In this document: piece after piece, positions 1 through 8,687 of the stretch
Numbering within the stretch: position 1 is the first letter of the stretch
Layout of the letters: every line of letters starts with the position of its first letter
NCBI RefSeq assembly: GCF_002269125.1
Contig: NZ_NQKI01000012.1
Coordinates: 1 to 64,000 of the forward strand
Source of the DNA: Pseudomonas lundensis
GTDB lineage: Bacteria > Pseudomonadota > Gammaproteobacteria > Pseudomonadales > Pseudomonadaceae
Reading direction: 5' to 3'
Length of the DNA: 64,000 nt
Translations under genes and position numbers: made by a program
Notes under the pieces: generated by a model
Told to the model about the DNA's origin: nothing
Database searches by the model: none
What the model saw: only the letters and a program-made list of their open reading frames with translations

Positions 1-354
1 CTCGGCATGTCGCCTGTTGCCATCTATCCCATTACATCCCAGGGTATTCGGGAAGATATTCTTAACCGCCATAACATCCCCTGCGCAAATTGACGATCCG
101 TGTTCGCCGCCTAAGTGCGACAGGACGCTACTTCACAATGTTTGGCTTATCCGTAGGAAAACTCTCAAAAGTTATAAAAAGTCGTCTATCAGGCCTACCG
201 ATGTGGTCGGAAGGTTTTGGGGCATCTGGCCCGTTTCTGACCGCGCTTTACACGGGTGAAGGGGAGATAGAACAAGGATAACCAGCCACTTCGCTTGGCG
301 ATTGCGAAGAGATGGAGTTCAATCCTCTCCTCAGCCTCCACAGGACACACGTTC
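1..354. other. Non-coding leader, nothing recognised
   Basis: No open frame here looks like a real gene. The stretch is richer in A and T than its surroundings and holds a short inverted repeat (CTTCGC ... GCGAAG, about 288-309) just before the first gene. I recognise no RNA, promoter or mobile element. The first bases may belong to the upstream region of a gene outside the window. Confidence 0.4.
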
Positions 355-825
355 ATGGCAACGCCAAAGAAACAGCACAAGCACGCGCAGCGGGCCAAGT
401 CCAAAGCCAAACAGAATCGTATGGGCAAGCCAGCGAACGCTTCGGCTTCTGCCCAGATCGATCATCCGTTCGATGACGTGAAGATCGACCTCAGCACCTT
501 CGACTTCCAGGACATCAAGGAAAACGGCTTCGAACCTTCAGATTTCGACGACCTGTTCCAGGCCATGAAAGCCGCCGAAACCAGCGGGCTGCAAGCCATG
601 TGCAGCGTGTTCCTGCAATACCCGGTGCTGGAGCTGGTGATTTCAGAGGAAGAGGAAGAAGACGCCACCGATTTTCTGATGGGCCTGTTGATTGCCTTCC
701 GCATGACCGTGCACGGTGACGACGAAGACGCCGCACTGGCCTGGGTCGAAACCCCGGCCTTCCAGTCCGCTTACGTTGAAGCCTCGCGCCTGCTGGCCGA
801 ACATAGCGCCCGTAACGCGCACTGA
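355..825 (+). CDS. Conserved hypothetical acidic protein
   Basis: A 156-residue soluble protein that I cannot assign to a named family. It begins with a strongly basic Lys/Gln/His/Arg segment of about 25 residues (MATPKKQHKHAQRAK), and the rest is acidic and mainly helical, with a run of glutamates near residue 100 (SEEEEED). The basic head suggests contact with nucleic acid or ribosomes, but that is inference only. An upstream in-frame ATG at 295 exists; the start at 355 is preferred because CAGGA precedes it at a suitable distance and the protein sense begins there. It stops six bases before the convergent arsB stop. Confidence 0.6.
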   Translation: MATPKKQHKHAQRAKSKAKQNRMGKPANASASAQIDHPFDDVKIDLSTFDFQDIKENGFEPSDFDDLFQAMKAAETSGLQAMCSVFLQYPVLELVISEEEEEDATDFLMGLLIAFRMTVHGDDEDAALAWVETPAFQSAYVEASRLLAEHSARNAH

Positions 826-831
826 CCGCCC

Positions 832-2115
832 TCAGCCACCCAACCGAACAGCAAGCGCTGCCAAGGTAATCAGCAACACGGGCACGGTCAGCACAATGCC
901 GACCCTGAAGTAATACCCCCACGTGATGCGGATCCCCTTGCGCGCCAGCACGTGCAGCCACAACAACGTGGCCAGGCTGCCAATCGGGGTGATTTTCGGG
1001 CCCAGGTCGCTGCCGATGACGTTGGCGTACACCATGGCCTCCTTGATCACGCCCGTGGCGCTGCTGGCGTCGATAGACAGCGCGCCGATCAGTACGGTCG
1101 GCAAGTTGTTCATGATCGACGACAGCAGCGCCGTCAGCAGCCCCGTGCCGAGTGTGGCGCCCCACACGCCATGCGCGGCGAATGCATCGAGCCAGCCGGC
1201 CAGTACGTTGGTCAGCCCGGCATTGCGCAAGCCATAAACCACCAGGTACATGCCCAGGGAAAAAATCACAATCTGCCAAGGTGCTTCCTTGAGCACTTTG
1301 CGGGTTGAAATCTTGTGCCCGCGAGCCGCGATCAACAGCAGTAACGCCGCGCATAACGCCGAGATGGCACTGATGGGGATGCCCAGCGGCTCCAGCGCAA
1401 AACACCCTGCCAGCAGAATAGCCAGCACCCACCAACCGGCGATAAACGTGGCGCGGTCGTGAATAGCGCTGGCCGGGGAATCCAGTTCGGCGGGGTCATA
1501 GCGCGCCGGAATATCGCGGCGAAAGAACCACAGCAGCATGCCCAGCGTCGCCGCCACGCTCACCAGGTTGACCGGCACCATGACCGCTGCGTATTGGTTG
1601 AAGCCGATTTTGAAGAAGTCGGCCGACACGATGTTCACCAGGTTCGACACCACCAGGGGCAAACTGGCGGTGTCTGCGATGAACCCCGCGCCCATTACAA
1701 ACGCCAGGGTCGCCGCTGGCGAGAAGCGCAGCGCCAGCAGCATGGCAACCACAATCGGGGTCAGGATCAGCGCCGCACCATCATTGGCAAACAGCCCCGA
1801 GACCAGCGCGCCGAGCAATACCATGAAGGCGAATAGCCGTTTGCCACTGCCCTGCCCCCACCGCGCCACATGCAACGCCGCCCAGGCAAAGAACCCCGCT
1901 TCATCCAGCAACAGGCTGATAATAATCAGCGCGACAAACGTGCCGGTGGCGTTCCAGATAATTGACCACACCAAAGGGATGTCGCTCACGTGCACCACGC
2001 CAAAGATCAGCGCCAACACCGCCCCCATCGACGCGCTCCAGCCCACACCCAAACCGCGGGGCTGCCAGATGACCAACACAATCGTGAAGACGAAAATCGC
2101 ACTTGCTACCCACAT
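832..2115 (-). CDS. arsB: Arsenite efflux transporter ArsB
   Basis: Inner-membrane arsenite/antimonite extrusion protein of the ArsB/NhaD ion-transporter superfamily, 427 residues, which is the usual ArsB length. About 11-12 hydrophobic segments are visible, with family motifs in the first half: [23 protein letters not shown] near residue 60 (split here by sense, the core being [11 protein letters not shown]), then [14 protein letters not shown] near residue 110. The preceding TTG codon is not the likely start, because AGGAAA lies about eight bases before the ATG at 2115. It stands alone: no arsR, arsC or arsH is next to it, so regulation is not visible. It could in principle serve another anion, but the fit to ArsB is close. 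Confidence 0.88.
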   Translation of the reverse strand: MWVASAIFVFTIVLVIWQPRGLGVGWSASMGAVLALIFGVVHVSDIPLVWSIIWNATGTFVALIIISLLLDEAGFFAWAALHVARWGQGSGKRLFAFMVLLGALVSGLFANDGAALILTPIVVAMLLALRFSPAATLAFVMGAGFIADTASLPLVVSNLVNIVSADFFKIGFNQYAAVMVPVNLVSVAATLGMLLWFFRRDIPARYDPAELDSPASAIHDRATFIAGWWVLAILLAGCFALEPLGIPISAISALCAALLLLIAARGHKISTRKVLKEAPWQIVIFSLGMYLVVYGLRNAGLTNVLAGWLDAFAAHGVWGATLGTGLLTALLSSIMNNLPTVLIGALSIDASSATGVIKEAMVYANVIGSDLGPKITPIGSLATLLWLHVLARKGIRITWGYYFRVGIVLTVPVLLITLAALAVRLGG

Positions 2116-2143
2116 CAAACGTTTTCCTCGCTACAGCGTTTAA

Positions 2144-2380
2144 TTAACAGCCTTCAGGCGTGTTCACCCGCACCGTGGAGGCCGGGTTATCGGTGAGCTT
2201 ACTGGCCGGGCGACGCGGACGGGCCAGCAGTTCGCCGCCGCAGTTGGGGCACAGCCCGCCCAGTTTTTGTTCTGAGCACGCGGCGCAGAAGGTGCACTCG
2301 AATGAACAGATACGTGCATGTGACGCATCCGGCGGCAAATCGCAATCACAGCATTCACAATTGGGGCGCAGTTCGAGCAT
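2144..2380 (-). CDS. DUF1272 small zinc-ribbon-like protein
   Basis: A 78-residue protein of the DUF1272 family. Eight or more cysteines occur as CECCDCD near the start, then CSFECTFCAAC, and CPNCGG, a pattern that suggests one or two structural zinc sites. Function is unknown; the family is widespread in Pseudomonas as a stand-alone small gene. GAGGAT lies seven bases before the ATG. It is 28 bases upstream of arsB on the same strand and could be co-transcribed with it. Confidence 0.85.
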   Translation of the reverse strand: MLELRPNCECCDCDLPPDASHARICSFECTFCAACSEQKLGGLCPNCGGELLARPRRPASKLTDNPASTVRVNTPEGC

Positions 2381-2591
2381 GGTGAATCCTCGCAGTCACG
2401 GGGGCCATAAAATGACGTGTTCGATCGTACCGTCGATCCAGTGTTGAGCCCTTGGGCTCGCACAAAGTGCTATCAATCTGCCAGACTTTTCCTTCACGAC
2501 CTGACAGATTAATTGCACTTTTTTCACGCCATGGCTTCAAAAAGTCATGAACGTCTATTTATTGCGCACGCAGAGAGCCCTGTTACACGGC

Positions 2592-3197
2592 ATGCCACCA
2601 GTCCAACCTTCCCCTGCTGCGCCCAGCGTCCTGAATGATCTGCGCGCCGGTACGCACACCCTGCACGTTGCGCTGGAGCAGCGTTTACCGTTTTTTTCAG
2701 ACACGCTCGACCTCGAACGTTACACACGCTTGCTGGGTGCGTATTTCGGGTTTTATGAGGCGCTGGAAGACCGGCTGATGCGCAGTGCGTTTATCCCGGC
2801 AGGCTTTGACCTGCATGCGCGACTCAAGACCCCTGCCTTGGCGCAGGACCTGTCAGCACTGGGCATTGACACCCAAGCCCTGCCCCGCTGCCCGCACCTG
2901 CCTGACTTGCGCAGTGAAGCCGCCACGTTGGGCGTTTTGTATGTGCTCGAAGGCGCCACCCTGGGTGGCAATGTGCTGCGTAAGAGGGTGGCTGAGCAGT
3001 TGGGCCTTGATGCCGATACCGGCGGCGCTTTCCTGTTTGTGTATGGCGAAGACACCGGCCAGCACTGGAAAGCATTTCTGGAATTTTTGGGCAGTGTGCC
3101 GCTCGATGCCACAGGGCGAAGCGAAGCCGCACAGGCTGCCTGTTCAACGTTTAGCTGTTTCGAGCAGTGGCTCGAACGCCAGGAGGTTTTGCTATGA
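2592..3197 (+). CDS. bphO: Biliverdin-producing heme oxygenase BphO
   Basis: Cytoplasmic heme oxygenase of about 201 residues that opens heme to biliverdin IXalpha, the chromophore of the bacteriophytochrome encoded next. The likely proximal heme-ligand histidine lies in the N-terminal helix (THTLHVALE, His25), and the glycine-rich distal helix is the segment VLEGATLGGNVL, near residues 118-130. Its stop codon overlaps the bphP start (ATGA at 3194-3197), so the two are translationally coupled, as is normal for bphO-bphP in Pseudomonas. An earlier in-frame ATG at 2547 would add 15 residues; the start at 2592 better matches family length but neither has a strong ribosome-binding site. Confidence 0.9.
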   Translation: MPPVQPSPAAPSVLNDLRAGTHTLHVALEQRLPFFSDTLDLERYTRLLGAYFGFYEALEDRLMRSAFIPAGFDLHARLKTPALAQDLSALGIDTQALPRCPHLPDLRSEAATLGVLYVLEGATLGGNVLRKRVAEQLGLDADTGGAFLFVYGEDTGQHWKAFLEFLGSVPLDATGRSEAAQAACSTFSCFEQWLERQEVLL

Positions 3198-5431
3198 ATC
3201 CACTCGACACTGAGGCGTTTGAAGCCCTGCTGGTCAATTGCGCCGATGAACCTATCCGCTACCCGGGCGCCATTCAGCCCCACGGCTTGCTGCTGACGTT
3301 GTCTGAGCCTGACCTGCACATCCAGCAAATCAGCGACAACGTACAGCGCTTGTTTGGCCTGAGCGCTCAGGCGCTACTGGGCGAGCCGCTGGCCATGCTG
3401 ACGGGCCCCGAAGCGGCTAGCGCCGTCAAGAATGCGGCCGTGTTTGCCGCCCAAGTGGACGTGCCACCGCTGGAGCTGGAACTGCAGGGCATTCAGTACG
3501 AAGGCCTGTTGCACCGCGAAGGCGGCGTGTTGGTGCTTGAGCTGGAATTGAAGCCCGACGCGGTACAGATCCAAAGCACGATGGACAAAGTGCGCAACCT
3601 GAGCCGCATGCTGCAACGCTTGCAAGCGGCCAAAACCTTGCCCGCTCTGTACGAAATTTGCGTCCAGGAAATCCAGGCCCTCACCGGCTACGACCGCGTG
3701 CTGATCTACCGTTTTCAGGAGGAAGGCCACGGCCAAGTCATCGCAGAAGCGTCAGCACCGTCGATGGAGCTGTTTAACGGCATGTTCTTCCCGGCCTCCG
3801 ATATCCCGGAGCAAGCCCGCGAGCTGTATCGCACGCATTGGCTGCGGATCATTCCGAACGCCGACTACCAGCCGGTCGAACTGGTGCCACGCCTGCGCCC
3901 CGACACCGGCGAAGCGCTGGACCTGAGCGGCGCCGTGCTGCGCAGCGTGTCGCCTATTCACTGCCAGTACATGAAAAACATGGGCGTGCTGTCGTCAATG
4001 AGCATCTCGCTGATGGACGGCGAGCGGTTGTGGGGCCTGATCAGTTGCGGCCATCGCCAGCCGCTGCACGTGCCCCACGAACTGCGCATGGCCTGCCAGA
4101 CAATCGGCCAAGTGCTGTCGCTGCAAATCAGTGCGCTGCAAACCCTGGAAATCAGCCGCCAGCGCGAAGCCAAAATGGACGCGCTGGTGCAGCTCAACAC
4201 TGCCATGGTCAACAGTCAGGAGAATGTCTTTGACGGCCTGGCCGCAACCCCTCAATTGCTGATGTCACTCACGGGCGCCAGCGGCGTAGCGATTATGGAA
4301 GACAAGGTGCTGCACCGTTACGGCGAGTGCCCGCAACCTGATGAAATCCGTGCGCTGTACCAATGGTTCAAGGCGTCAGGCGATTCGGTGCTCTCCAGCC
4401 ACAGCTTGTCCACGCTTTACCCGCCCGCCGCGGACTACAAAGACATCGCCAGCGGCCTGCTGGCCATGACCCTGCCCAAGCCGGTCGACAATGCCGTGCT
4501 GTGGTTTCGCAAAGAGGTGAAGGAAAGCATCCCGTGGAGCGGGGACCCGAATAAACCCCTCAACCTTGAGGCCAGCGCCACCGGCCTGCGCCTGAGCCCG
4601 CGCACCTCATTCGAGCTGTGGAAAGTCGAGATGGACGGTATCTCCAGCAAATGGAGCCACGGCGACCTGTTCGCGGCCAACGACCTGCGCCGTTCGGCCC
4701 TGGAGAACGATCTCGCCCGCCAAGTACTGCGTGAACAACAGGCGGTGCGTGCCCGCGATGAACTGGTGGCGGTGGTCTCCCACGACTTGCGCAGCCCCAT
4801 GACCATCATCTCGATGCTCTGCGGCATGATGCAAAAAGCCTTCAGCAGCGACGGCCCGCACACCTCACGCCGCATCACCTCGGCCATCGACACCATGCAA
4901 CAAGCCAGCAGCCGCATGAACGTGTTGCTGGAAGACTTGCTGGACACTTCCAAGATCGAAGCCGGGCGCTACACCATCAACCCGCAGCCGCTGGACGTGA
5001 CCCAGATTTTTGAGGAAGCGTTCTCGTTGCTGGCACCCTTGGCGCTGGACAAGTCGGTAGAACTGACGTTCAACGCTGAGCCCGACCTGAAGATCCACGC
5101 CGACCCGGAACGCCTGTTCCAGGTGCTCTCGAACCTGATCGGCAATGCGATCAAGTTCACCCCGGCAGATGGCAAGATCGGCGTAGCGGCCATGTCCAAT
5201 GGCGATGAAATCGTGTTCAGCGTGCGCGACTCCGGCAAAGGCATTGCACCTGAGCAGTTGCCGCACATTTTCGAGCGCTACTGGACGGCCAAAGAGGGCA
5301 ATGCCGCCGGCACGGGGTTGGGGCTCTACATCTCCCAAGGCATCATCAAGGCCCACGGCGGCCAGTTGCTGGCCGAGAGCAAGCCGGGCGAAGGCAGCGA
5401 GTTTCGCTTTACCGTGCCGAAACTCGCCTGA
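3194..5431 (+). CDS. bphP: Bacteriophytochrome histidine kinase BphP
   Basis: Red/far-red light sensor kinase, 745 residues. Domain order is PAS (about 15-120), GAF (about 140-310), PHY (about 320-500), HisKA and HATPase_c. Biliverdin would attach to Cys16 in the sequence VNCADEP before the PAS domain. PASDIP occurs at residue 200, the chromophore-contacting HCQYMKNM at 256, the PHY tongue PRTSF at 469, and the phospho-acceptor His530 in VVSHDLRSPM; the ATP lid GTGLGLYI follows near 710. All key residues are present, so an active photosensor kinase is expected. No response regulator lies beside it, as I recall for P. aeruginosa bphP, so its partner must be encoded elsewhere. The ATG overlaps the bphO stop. 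Confidence 0.95.
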   Translation: MNPLDTEAFEALLVNCADEPIRYPGAIQPHGLLLTLSEPDLHIQQISDNVQRLFGLSAQALLGEPLAMLTGPEAASAVKNAAVFAAQVDVPPLELELQGIQYEGLLHREGGVLVLELELKPDAVQIQSTMDKVRNLSRMLQRLQAAKTLPALYEICVQEIQALTGYDRVLIYRFQEEGHGQVIAEASAPSMELFNGMFFPASDIPEQARELYRTHWLRIIPNADYQPVELVPRLRPDTGEALDLSGAVLRSVSPIHCQYMKNMGVLSSMSISLMDGERLWGLISCGHRQPLHVPHELRMACQTIGQVLSLQISALQTLEISRQREAKMDALVQLNTAMVNSQENVFDGLAATPQLLMSLTGASGVAIMEDKVLHRYGECPQPDEIRALYQWFKASGDSVLSSHSLSTLYPPAADYKDIASGLLAMTLPKPVDNAVLWFRKEVKESIPWSGDPNKPLNLEASATGLRLSPRTSFELWKVEMDGISSKWSHGDLFAANDLRRSALENDLARQVLREQQAVRARDELVAVVSHDLRSPMTIISMLCGMMQKAFSSDGPHTSRRITSAIDTMQQASSRMNVLLEDLLDTSKIEAGRYTINPQPLDVTQIFEEAFSLLAPLALDKSVELTFNAEPDLKIHADPERLFQVLSNLIGNAIKFTPADGKIGVAAMSNGDEIVFSVRDSGKGIAPEQLPHIFERYWTAKEGNAAGTGLGLYISQGIIKAHGGQLLAESKPGEGSEFRFTVPKLA

Positions 5432-5469
5432 CAACGCCCCGGCTACGGGTTGGCATCACTGCGGCAGTC

Positions 5470-5532
5470 GCTGCCGGGGTTCGGGGCTGTGATCGATTGC
5501 GACGCGATCGGCCGCCTCGTACCTCGCCAGCG
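5470..5532. repeat. REP-like intergenic repeat, copy 1
   Basis: Palindromic stretch between the convergent ends of bphP and gltS. It contains GGGGCTGTGATCG, an opposing CGATCGGCC arm and the core CTCGTACCTCGCCAGCG at 5516-5532. The same core recurs at 26619, 38262 and 49099, each time between genes. No separate transcription terminator is obvious here, so the element may also act as one for the facing genes. Confidence 0.55.
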
Positions 5533-5543
5533 TATTGACCGGC

Positions 5544-6752
5544 TCAGGCAAACGCGTTGATGAACCAGGTGATCATCGGGATCGCCACGATGTCGATCAA
5601 GACCGCGCCACACAACGGCACGATGATGAACGCTTTGTACGAAAACACTTTGTAGTGATCGCAGATTGCGCCCATGTTGGCCACGGCATTGGGCGTGGCA
5701 CCCAGCCCGTGCCCCATGAAACCTGCGCACAACACAGCGGCGTCGTAGTTGCCGCCAAACAGGCGAAACAGCACAAAGATGCACAGCAGCAACATGATCA
5801 CCACTTGCACCACCAGAATCACCAGCAACGGCATACCGAGCTGTTCCAGCTCCCAGAATTTGAGACTCATCATGGCCATGGTCAGGAACATGCCCAGGCT
5901 GACATCACCGATGGTGCTGACCGCATGGTCGGGCAGTTCTACCGCCTGGGTACGGTCGTTGAGGTTGCGCAGCACGATCGCGACAAACATGGCGCCCACG
6001 TAGCTCGGCAACACGATGCCCAAGTGTTGCTGCAAGCTACCGCCCAGCCAGAAGCCCACCACCATGATCACCACGATGCAGGTCAGCAGGCGCAGTAGCG
6101 TAGCTGCGTCCAACGCCGCAGGCGGTGTGTGGACCGCACCTTCAAACGCCTTAAGCGAGCCCGCGTCTTCCGCTTTGACACTCAGTTTGTTGCGCTCGAT
6201 CAACCAGCGCGCCAACGGGCTGCCGAGCAAGCCGCCCGCCACCATGCCGAAGGTAGCCGCCGCGAGTGCTGCGGTGGTCGCCCCCACGGCACCCAGGTTT
6301 TCGGCAATCGGGCCAAAGGCCGCTGCCGCGCCAAACCCGCCTTCCAGCGAAACCGCGCCCGCCATGATGCCCAGCAACGGATCGATGCCCAGCGCCTTGG
6401 CCACGCTCACGCCGACCACGTTTTGCACCAGCGCCAACCCCCAGCACGCACCGAGGTAGATGAACAGCAGCTTGCCGCCCTTGCGTAACAAGCCCAGGCT
6501 GCCGCCCAACCCGACGGTGGTAAAGAACGCGACCATCAAGGGGGTTTGCAGGCTGGTGTCGAGGGTCAGGTCGAGCAGTTGCCGATCGCGCAACAGCCAA
6601 ATCAGCAAGGCAAAGCCGAAGCCCCCGATCACCGGCGCGGGGACGCAGAGTTGGCGCAGCCAGTAACTGTGTTTTTTCAGTTGGGCACCCAGGCCCAGCA
6701 GGAGCAACGCGAGAGCGAGGGTGCTCAGCGCATCCAGTTGGAATGTCAGCAT
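5544..6752 (-). CDS. gltS: Sodium/glutamate symporter GltS
   Basis: Inner-membrane Na+-coupled glutamate uptake carrier, 402 residues, the usual GltS length. About ten membrane segments fall in two halves. The glycine-rich reentrant-loop motif GAVSLEGGFGAAAAFGP sits near residue 140, and a second, GFMGHGLGATPNAVANM, near 350. It is the last gene of a minus-strand operon with the IclR regulator and HutG-like enzyme (57-base gap). The ribosome-binding site is weak and lies in an A-rich run (about eight A residues then GAGAAA), a layout resembling Crc/Hfq catabolite-repression targets; that is inference. Confidence 0.92.
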   Translation of the reverse strand: MLTFQLDALSTLALALLLLGLGAQLKKHSYWLRQLCVPAPVIGGFGFALLIWLLRDRQLLDLTLDTSLQTPLMVAFFTTVGLGGSLGLLRKGGKLLFIYLGACWGLALVQNVVGVSVAKALGIDPLLGIMAGAVSLEGGFGAAAAFGPIAENLGAVGATTAALAAATFGMVAGGLLGSPLARWLIERNKLSVKAEDAGSLKAFEGAVHTPPAALDAATLLRLLTCIVVIMVVGFWLGGSLQQHLGIVLPSYVGAMFVAIVLRNLNDRTQAVELPDHAVSTIGDVSLGMFLTMAMMSLKFWELEQLGMPLLVILVVQVVIMLLLCIFVLFRLFGGNYDAAVLCAGFMGHGLGATPNAVANMGAICDHYKVFSYKAFIIVPLCGAVLIDIVAIPMITWFINAFA

Positions 6753-6809
6753 GGCGAATTTCTCTTTTTTTTATGATTCAACAAGCGGGTTCAGGAACGA
6801 GGGGAAAAC

Positions 6810-7748
6810 TTAATTAATCAGGCTGGCCAGCAGCCGCGCGCCGATGCGGGCGGTTCTGTGGTCGATGTCGAGGCCGGGGTTGAGCTCAGCAATGTCGGCC
6901 ATGCGCACTTTGCCGCTGGCCTTGGCGCGCCGCACCAGGTGCTCGACGATGTTCAGGTCGACGCCGTGCGCCGACGGGGCGCTCACGCCCGGCGCCTGGC
7001 TGGCAGGCAACACGTCCAGGCAAATCGTCATGTAGAGGTGATCCACACCCTCCAAGAAGTCATCCAGCGCGGTTTCCAGTGCGGGCATGTCCCAACTGTT
7101 CATGTGCCGGTCGAGGCGGTAACGCACGTTCAGCCGTTCGGCCTGTTCGAACAGGGCCTGGGTGTTGTTCAACTGGCTGACGCCCAGGCAGCAATACGCA
7201 AACGGCATGTTGGCGCGCTGGCAGTACTCGGCGATTTGCCGGAAGGGTGTGCCGGAGCTGCTTTGCTCGGCGTGGCGCAAGTCAAAGTGCGCATCAAAAT
7301 TGAGAATGCCAATGCGCGGTGCGGGGGTTTGCATGCGCAGGTAATCGGCAAGCCCGCTGAAACTGGCGAAGGCGATTTCATGCCCACCCCCCAGTCCCAG
7401 TGGCAAATGCCCTTGGGCCAGCAGCTCACTGACCTGCGCCGCGTAAGCGTGTTGTGCGCCTTCGAGGTCGCTGCCCACACAGGCTACGTCCCCGGCGTCA
7501 TACAACGGCGCGCTGCCGTGCCACGCCAGATTGGCCAGCGCCGAACGCAAGGCCGGTGGCCCCAGACGCGCGCCTGTGCGGCCTTGATTGCGTTTGACGC
7601 CCTCATCACTGGCCAGACCAATGAGCGCCGCGCCCGCAGGCACATTCGGCAACAGCGGCTTGATCCATTGATGCCAGCGCAGGGCACCCTGCCCTTCGGC
7701 GGCGTCAATACGGCCTGTCCACAGGGACATGTCAGGTACAACGGTCAT
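6810..7748 (-). CDS. hutG: Formimidoylglutamase HutG-like ureohydrolase
   Basis: Arginase/agmatinase-superfamily enzyme, 312 residues, best matching formimidoylglutamase, which splits N-formimino-L-glutamate into glutamate and formamide with a two-manganese centre. Metal motifs are [23 protein letters not shown] and [19 protein letters not shown]. In the last motif the residue before LD is Cys (TICLDVLP), where the superfamily DxD motif normally has Asp. The start is supported by GGGAG eight bases upstream. Neighbours are an IclR regulator (19 bases upstream) and gltS, not a hut operon, so the true substrate may be a related amidine or guanidine compound that yields glutamate or a similar acid. 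Confidence 0.75.
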   Translation of the reverse strand: MTVVPDMSLWTGRIDAAEGQGALRWHQWIKPLLPNVPAGAALIGLASDEGVKRNQGRTGARLGPPALRSALANLAWHGSAPLYDAGDVACVGSDLEGAQHAYAAQVSELLAQGHLPLGLGGGHEIAFASFSGLADYLRMQTPAPRIGILNFDAHFDLRHAEQSSSGTPFRQIAEYCQRANMPFAYCCLGVSQLNNTQALFEQAERLNVRYRLDRHMNSWDMPALETALDDFLEGVDHLYMTICLDVLPASQAPGVSAPSAHGVDLNIVEHLVRRAKASGKVRMADIAELNPGLDIDHRTARIGARLLASLIN

Positions 7749-7767
7749 GCGAAAACTCCCATTACAT

Positions 7768-8493
7768 TCAATCCAGGCGAGCGCTTAAGCGCAGCGCGAC
7801 GTCCTGCGTCCAACGGATCAGGCGCTCACTGCGTTGCTGGGCACGAAAGGCTGGGGCCATGAGGCTGATGGCGCCTTGCAGGCGCTCGCGGCTGTCGATC
7901 AAGGGGGCGCTGACGCCCCAGATGCCGTCGTCGATTTCACTGAGGCTCACGGCGTAACCCTGAGCGCGGATCTGCTCAAAGCTGCGCCGGTAATCTGCGC
8001 ACGCCGCCTCGTCGACGCCCTGGCCGTGCAGTAAGGCCAGGCTGTGAGCCGGGTCCATGTGTGCCAACAGCACACGTGCCGAAGCGCCCACCAACAGCGG
8101 CTGGGCGAGGCCTTTTTGGTAGCAGCAGCGCAAAGGTTGCGGGCTGTCGACCAATTCGATGCAGATCGCCTGACCGTTGCTGGGCACCATCAGCGCCACG
8201 CTTTCCTGGCTCAGGTCGGCCAGCCGTTTGAGTTCGGGCTTGGCCAGCGTGACCAGTACCGCCTCGCGGTCGAATTTTTTTGCCAACTGCAAACAGGCCG
8301 GGCCCGGCAGGTAGCGGCCCTGTCCGTTTTCTTCGGCCAGCCCCCAACGCAGCAAGGTTTTGAGGTGGCGGTAGGTGCTGCTCAGTGGCTGGCCCAGTTG
8401 CGCAGACAGCTCGCGGGCAGAGATGGCCTCGCCGGATTGCCCCAGCGTGACGAGGATGTGCAGCAAGCGATCTGTTGGCGTGTTGTTGTTCAT
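7768..8493 (-). CDS. IclR-family transcriptional regulator
   Basis: DNA-binding regulator of about 241 residues. A winged helix-turn-helix occupies roughly residues 5-70 ([20 protein letters not shown] is the recognition region), followed by the IclR effector-binding domain with a Cys-containing core ([25 protein letters not shown]). The start at 8493 gives normal IclR length; longer in-frame extensions up to 8667 carry no family sequence. It is the first gene of the operon with the HutG-like ureohydrolase and gltS, so it most likely controls use of the same substrate, with a small carboxylate as effector. Confidence 0.85.
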   Translation of the reverse strand: MNNNTPTDRLLHILVTLGQSGEAISARELSAQLGQPLSSTYRHLKTLLRWGLAEENGQGRYLPGPACLQLAKKFDREAVLVTLAKPELKRLADLSQESVALMVPSNGQAICIELVDSPQPLRCCYQKGLAQPLLVGASARVLLAHMDPAHSLALLHGQGVDEAACADYRRSFEQIRAQGYAVSLSEIDDGIWGVSAPLIDSRERLQGAISLMAPAFRAQQRSERLIRWTQDVALRLSARLD

Positions 8494-8620
8494 TGTCGGC
8501 CCCATGCTCTTGATCGCATGGTGCACGGAGTTTCCCATTAGCTGAAATAGCATTCCCACAGAGTGAGAAATACCCCGCAGATAGTGATCAACGGTCGTGG
8601 CGGAGGGCGTTATTGAAGGC

Positions 8621-8653
8621 AAAAAAAGACCGCCATCCGTTTCGATGGCGGTC
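8621..8653 (-). terminator. Rho-independent terminator of gabP
   Basis: Read on the minus strand, a nine-base-pair stem GACCGCCAT / ATGGCGGTC with an eight-base loop is followed by seven T residues. It lies 35 bases past the gabP stop codon and so separates gabP from the downstream IclR operon. Confidence 0.92.
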
Positions 8654-8687
8654 CGGGTGGAACTCAACCGCTTGAGCCGTCCTGGCG

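Noticed and set aside
515..1435. 306-codon minus-strand frame overlapping arsB
   Set aside because: Same strand, different frame from arsB; the product is Arg/Gly/His-rich without family features, while the arsB frame is complete.
6858..7862. 334-codon plus-strand frame opposite the HutG-like gene
   Set aside because: Antisense shadow; the ureohydrolase motifs fix the true frame.
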